DNA of 64,000 nucleotides from Fremontodendron californicum (taxonomy: Eukaryota > Streptophyta > Magnoliopsida > Malvales > Malvaceae): NCBI GenBank assembly GCA_030761205.1, contig JAULJL010000015.1:10545501-10609500 (forward strand), written 5' to 3'. Positions within the stretch are counted from its first letter, which is position 1. The number at the start of each line of letters is the position of its first letter. Below the pieces are notes generated by a model that ran no database searches, was not told where the DNA came from, and saw nothing but the letters and a program-made list of their open reading frames with translations. This document shows positions 60,101 through 64,000 of this stretch, one piece after another. Made by a program: the position numbers and the translations under genes.

Positions 60101-60504
60101 TTATGCAAAGAAGTCTTCCACCATGCCTTTCAAAGAAGATGAATCAACGGACTTGATTTCTTCTATTGAATCAAAGAGCTTGTAGACATCTCCAACAACT
60201 GAAGAAACTTGATCAAAAGAAGAGCGAACAATCATCATGTCGAGACAAACAGTTTGTTGGTTGGCAATGGTGCTTGAAACATTATCTTCAATCTCAACTA
60301 CAAGTTTGTTGAACTCATGTGGATCAGAAACTGAAGCTTCACTCTTGGCAGGGGTGTGTCATCATGGAATTCTTCTGGCTTGACTCACTTCTAACGTCTT
60401 TCGTGATCACTCCCATCAACTGAATCTTCAAGGATCACAGTATTCTTCCCTTGTGCTTCGTTGACTAATGAAGCTGATCAAAGAACCACTTTGGAAGTCT
60501 TCAT
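60101..60504 (-). pseudogene. antisense ORF remnant between pol and 3' LTR
   Basis: On the minus strand an ATG at 60504-60502 begins a segment (MKTSKVVL, then after a stop NEAQGKNTVILEDSVDGSD). One frame change near 60355 later, about 84 codons are open without a stop, reading DPHEFNKLVVEIEDNVS, CLDMMIVRSSFDQVSS and VVGDVYKLFDSIEEIKS, to TAA 60103-60101. Composition is normal amphipathic coiled-coil-like protein, unlike the flanking repeats. No family recognised. Antisense ORFs in this position are described for Retand- and Grande-type elements. It is damaged (stops near 60480-60475 and 60390) but looks like decayed coding sequence. Confidence 0.5.
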
Positions 60505-60570
60505 ATGCTCAAGTAACATCAAGTCTTAAGACGAAGCTTAAGCGCTTGAAGTTCTTATAAGTTGATCCTT

Positions 60571-61260
60571 CATCTTGACACAACAACATCTTGGATGGAT
60601 CTTCCTTGGCTATCAAGTTTGGTGCATACTCTATCTGTCGCCATCTTGATGCTACAATGTCTTGGATGAATCTTTCTTGGCCATCAAGTCCGATGCATGC
60701 TCTACCTGATCCTCCATCTGGATACAACAACATCTTGGATGAATCTTCTTTGGCCATCAAGGATCTTTCAAAGTGGTCTTTAGAAGATTCTAATAGTCTT
60801 GAAGGAAGTTCGCCAATAAACTTGATCTCCGCGGCCATCAAGGATGTCTCAAAGTGGTTCTTGAAGGGCTTCAATAATCTTGAAGGTCTTGAAGAAGGAT
60901 TCTTCGAAAGTCTTGATGAAAGATTCTCCAAAAGACTCCAACGATCTTGAAGGTCTTGAACAAGATACTCCAGGAATCTTCGAGAGTCTTGAAGAGAATT
61001 ACGCAATCTCGAAGATTTTGATGAAAACCGTTCAATAATCTTCGAGAGTCTTGAAGAGAATTACGTAATCTCGAAGAGAATTACGCAATCTCGAGGATCT
61101 TGATGAAAACGCTCAATAATCTTTGATAGTCTTGAAAAGAATTACGTACAAAGAGAATTACATAATCTCAAAGAGAATTACCCAGTAATCTCGAAGAGAA
61201 TTACCCAGTAATCTCGAAGAGAATTACCCAGTAATCTCAAAAGTCTTGAAGGAAGTTCTC
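60571..61260. repeat. imperfect tandem repeats in the pol-to-LTR region
   Basis: Three ~70-bp units (acaacatcttggatg(g/a)atctt...ggc(t/c)atcaag at about 60585, 60655, 60725) are followed by short degenerate units of aatctcgaagagaattacgcaat type (about 61000-61240). Open minus-strand frames here (60509-61006) come from the repeats, though part could be the upstream portion of the antisense ORF. Confidence 0.7.
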
Positions 61261-61433
61261 CAATAATCTTGAAAATCTTGAAGGAAAGTTCTTCAAAATA
61301 TCTTGAAAGAATATCCCCAATATGCCTCTTCAAAAATAATGCGGCCTTGACATGGAGATTAGATTGAAGACATCTTGCCTTTGGAGAAGATGGTGAAGCT
61401 TGAGAAAGTTCTGTCGACCAATCTTCCAAAGCT

Positions 61434-61760
61434 GCAGAAAAATCGAATGATTTCCAAGTGGATTTATATCTACCCGATATGGGCATGTCGGTGAAGAGAT
61501 ATAATCCTTTTCTAATGTCTTCGTCTTCCTTGGAAAAAAGCGGCAGAAAAATCAAATGATTTCCAAGTGGATTTATATCTACCCGATATGGGCATGTCAG
61601 AGAAGAGATATAATCCTTTCCTAATGTCTTCGTCTTCCTTGGAAAGGAGCGGCAGAAAAATTGAATGATTTTCAAGTGGATTTATATCTACCCGATATGG
61701 GCATGTCGATGAAGAGATATAATCCTTTTCTAACGTCTTCATATTCTCGGAAAGAGACAA
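61434..61760. repeat. three 109-bp tandem units
   Basis: gcagaaaaatcgaatgattt-type landmarks at 61434, 61543 and 61652 give a 109-bp period. Each unit contains atctacccgatatgggcatg and ataatccttt(t/c)ctaa(t/c)gtcttc. The high similarity between units suggests recent amplification. Confidence 0.9.
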
Positions 61761-62464
61761 AATAATTGTTGAGATCTGTGAAGTACACCATTATGGTTCT
61801 ACAAAAGAAAAGAACATGTCATAGTAAATAGAGAGTTTTAAAAAAAAAAAAACTTGAAAATAAAGTCTTGGACAAGTGGCACATGAAAAAGAATGAAAAC
61901 ATGTAATACATGAACACGTTTCTTTATCCTTAAAAGTAATGCATGAGATTTGTTTAAGGTAAAGTTGATGAAACATGCAAGAGAAATGTGTAACGCGTTG
62001 ACATGCATGGCAAAGCTATAACTTGCATGGTTATTGTTGACCATTAAACTAGAATGCAAGGTGTCAACATGCATGTAATTTACAAGTGACAAATATATAT
62101 ATATATATGCTGTTATCTAATTCATGTAATTTGAAATAACCGGTTTAGTTGAAAGGCCGATGAAGTTGACCATGGACCAACTCGTAAACAAGTTTCAAAG
62201 CCGTGAGTTCCCGTTACCCTAGTTTGCGCTGGGAACAGACATAAAGAGCAAAACATATTCAAATAAACGGTAGGTGTCAACTGAGGAGCCGCTGGGCTTG
62301 TGATTGTTGCAACACATCTCGTAATTCAGATTGAAGAGGCCATGAATTTGAGGTTCCCGTGATGCTGGGCCAAGATATCAACAATGCAGCCGAATAACAT
62401 TACAAGTCCGCAGCATAATTCTTTGTCTTCTTTACCAGGGGTTTCGAAAGCACACTAGCTCCTG
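61761..62464. other. region between repeats and poly-A tract
   Basis: No plus-strand gene. (TA)n at about 62095-62108. Two near-copies of a catgcatg..aatgcaaggtgtcaacatgcatg-type segment at about 61990-62075. It may form intron or leader of the antisense unit. Confidence 0.4.

Positions 62465-62500
<36 letters not shown>
62465..62500. repeat. 36-base A homopolymer
   Basis: An uninterrupted A run. On the minus strand it is a 36-base T tract followed at once by CAG, which would make an extreme polypyrimidine tract and 3' splice site for antisense transcription. Confidence 0.9.
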
Positions 62501-62502
<2 letters not shown>

Positions 62503-63354
62503 GTTCCAGCTTGTGATGTTCAAAAAATGTGAAAAGCAATTCGAGACTGAAGCTGATGCAAAAGTTTCTAGATGAGACCCATGTATGTCTTGTGAATTAT
62601 CATGTAAAGCCGTTGATTGCTTCATTAAAGTTTTATCCAGAGACAAGTCTTTGACGTGAAACTGGGCCATATCAATTATCATCTCCTAAAGTTCTTCTTG
62701 ATGAGAGAGCACCTACATCTTGCAACCAATAATTGAGAATGTAAAATTAGATTGCATAAAAAATAAAAATAAAAAGTTGCGGCAAGAAAAAAAAAAAAAA
62801 ACTCATCTGAAGTTACGAGGCTTCATTCTATTGGAAATATGAGAATTCAAAGTCCTCGGGGTGCTTTATATACTGGTTAGAAGTCAAATCCCAATGGGTT
62901 TCTAAATCCTAGCTCAGAGAGTGAATAAGAGTTTAATCCTTATTAAACTATGACTTGAAGAATTTATCCCAAGGAATGACAAGTTCGGTGGGATTATATG
63001 ACAAGGATTTGTTTTGAATATTTTTAAAGGAGACAAATCCTAGCTGGACTACAAGAGTGAATTGGATTTGGTTGGCATAATTTCAAGTTGAAATTTATCA
63101 AAGTTGCACTAGCCGAATGCCTTTAAAAAAAAAAAAAAATTAGTTTTGATTTTTGCTAAATCAAAATTAAATTTCAATACTTGCTCTTTTGTCACATACA
63201 AAATCATGTGGAACAATTGAAGTTTGCAAATTTTCTCAAGACAAAGTAAACGTGTAAATAAATTTTGGAATCAAAAGCAAATTAAATTTCAAGACTTGTC
63301 CACTTGCTACACTCAATAAAAATCGTGTACGTAATCAAGTCTTGAAGGGGCATT
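62501..63354 (-). promoter_or_regulatory. candidate antisense promoter region before the 3' LTR
   Basis: Minus-strand TATATAAA at 62872-62865, in the context accagTATATAAAgcacccc, would start transcription toward pol. Downstream of it on the minus strand is a short ORF (62682-62455, MIIDMAQFHVKDLSLDK) and then the T tract. Together with the ORF remnant at 60101-60504 this suggests an antisense unit. The rest (62880-63354) is AT-rich without genes. A purine tract cttgaaggggcatt precedes the LTR at 63355. Confidence 0.4.
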
Positions 63355-64000
63355 TGTAGAAAGAGAAATTTTTTTGACCAATTACAAATTGCCACATGTC
63401 AATTGGGAATTCTTTTAATTAAAGGAATTTTTAATTAAATTATGGATCACCATGTGAAATTGATGACATCGTATGCGATGACATCATAATTAATTATTTT
63501 ATAATTAATTAAATATGTATGCATGGCTTGACCAATTAAATTGCAAGGATTCATGGGTCATCCAATCAAATTTCACCTATGTGTCATAATTATTTTATCT
63601 CTAATTAAATTAATTAAGAGAGAAATATAAAGTTTTATCTCTAATTAAATTAATTAAGAGATAAATAATAAAATTTTATCTCTAATTAAATTTAATTAAT
63701 TAATGGATAAATAATAAAGTTTTATCTCTAATTAAATTAAATTAATTAAGAGATAAATAAGAAGATATTATCTCTAATTAAATTAAATTAATTAAAAGAT
63801 AAATAAGGATAACAAATTCTTTTAGAACTCTCTTTCACCTGGCTAGCTACCACTATAAATAGAGACATCCCCTCAATACAAATGACAAAATTCAGAAGCC
63901 TGAAGAGAAGAAGAAGATTTTGAAGATCCAAATCCTCTCCAAAATCTCAAGAAGAATTCTTTGAAGGAATTGAAGAAATTGAAGATATTCTGAAGAACGT
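63355..64000 (+). repeat. 3' LTR of the Tat-type element, truncated by window end
   Basis: Starts TGTAGAAAGAG and aligns with 51542 to about 52190 of the 5' LTR, including the aattaattaagagataaataa block and TATA box (63854-63861). About 355 bases remain outside the window. Confidence 0.92.

Larger units (their letters stand above)
51542..64000 (+). mobile_element. Tat-lineage Ty3/gypsy retrotransposon, runs past the window end
   Basis: 5' LTR 51542-52545 and the first 646 bases of the 3' LTR from 63355 share sequence with roughly 3% differences by eye, so it is older than the element at 12282-35892. Internal order is PBS (52551), gag, knuckle, protease, RT, RNase H, second RNase H, integrase (to about 59540), then about 3.8 kb of repeats and a candidate antisense gene before the 3' LTR. 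A second RNase H and a long pol-to-LTR spacer with antisense ORFs point to the Tat lineage, Retand-like branch (family knowledge). Gag-pol has at least five frame changes and three in-frame stops, so it is non-functional. The right target duplication is outside the window. Confidence 0.9.

Noticed and set aside
1..64000. tRNA, rRNA, snoRNA, CRISPR arrays or a host gene cluster forming a new pathway
   Set aside because: No such structure was seen on either strand. The unusual content is confined to transposable elements and decayed gene copies.

Overview
The window is nuclear DNA of a flowering plant, most likely a woody eudicot. The evidence is spliced plant genes (a GEX1-type gene, F-box/FBA genes, a CYP96-type P450 remnant), plant-type CACTA and Tat/Ogre-type Ty3-gypsy elements, MITEs and strong AT richness. 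There are no bacterial-style operons. About three quarters of the sequence belongs to transposable elements.

Layout: 1-1462 is the 3' end of an old Ogre-type LTR. A complete but coding-defective CACTA (En/Spm) element (2571-11714, minus strand, 3-bp duplication cca) follows. It has subterminal GGCGTTT arrays, a broken TNP2 transposase gene and a TNPA/Transposase_24-like gene. Its 5' leader region also holds fragments of host genes: exon 1 of a beta-galactosidase and one exactly bounded exon of an SOS2/CIPK24-like kinase. These captured fragments were too short or too broken to show as long open frames and are the most unusual content here.

A tandem family of three F-box/FBA genes follows. 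Copy A (12063-12281 plus 35898-36866) is split by a 23.6-kb Ogre-like retrotransposon (12282-35892, 5-bp duplication ctggc, 4.8-kb LTRs). That element carries an extra ORF1, gag-pro, a candidate intron and pol, and a 26-copy 72-bp tandem array with a 719-bp higher-order repeat. The element is young but its ORFs carry stops and a frameshift. Copy B (38776-39931) is broken by a 25-A tract and a nearby TGA. Copy C (41380-42555, 391 aa) is intact.

A six-exon GEX1/KAR5-like gene (44610-47461, 605 aa), which acts in gamete nuclear fusion, looks intact and has MITEs in two introns. A truncated CYP96-like pseudogene (48247-48800) follows. From 51542 to beyond the window end lies a second, older Tat-type gypsy element. 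Its gag-pol has many frameshifts, and the 4 kb between pol and the 3' LTR contains tandem repeats plus a candidate antisense transcription unit (minus-strand TATA at 62865-62872, ORF ending at 60101).

Several MITEs with clear target duplications fill the spacers. Only two genes look functional: F-box C and GEX1. I see no cellular pathway cluster and no wholly new system. The notable items are the gene-capturing CACTA, the element-internal satellite and the antisense unit.
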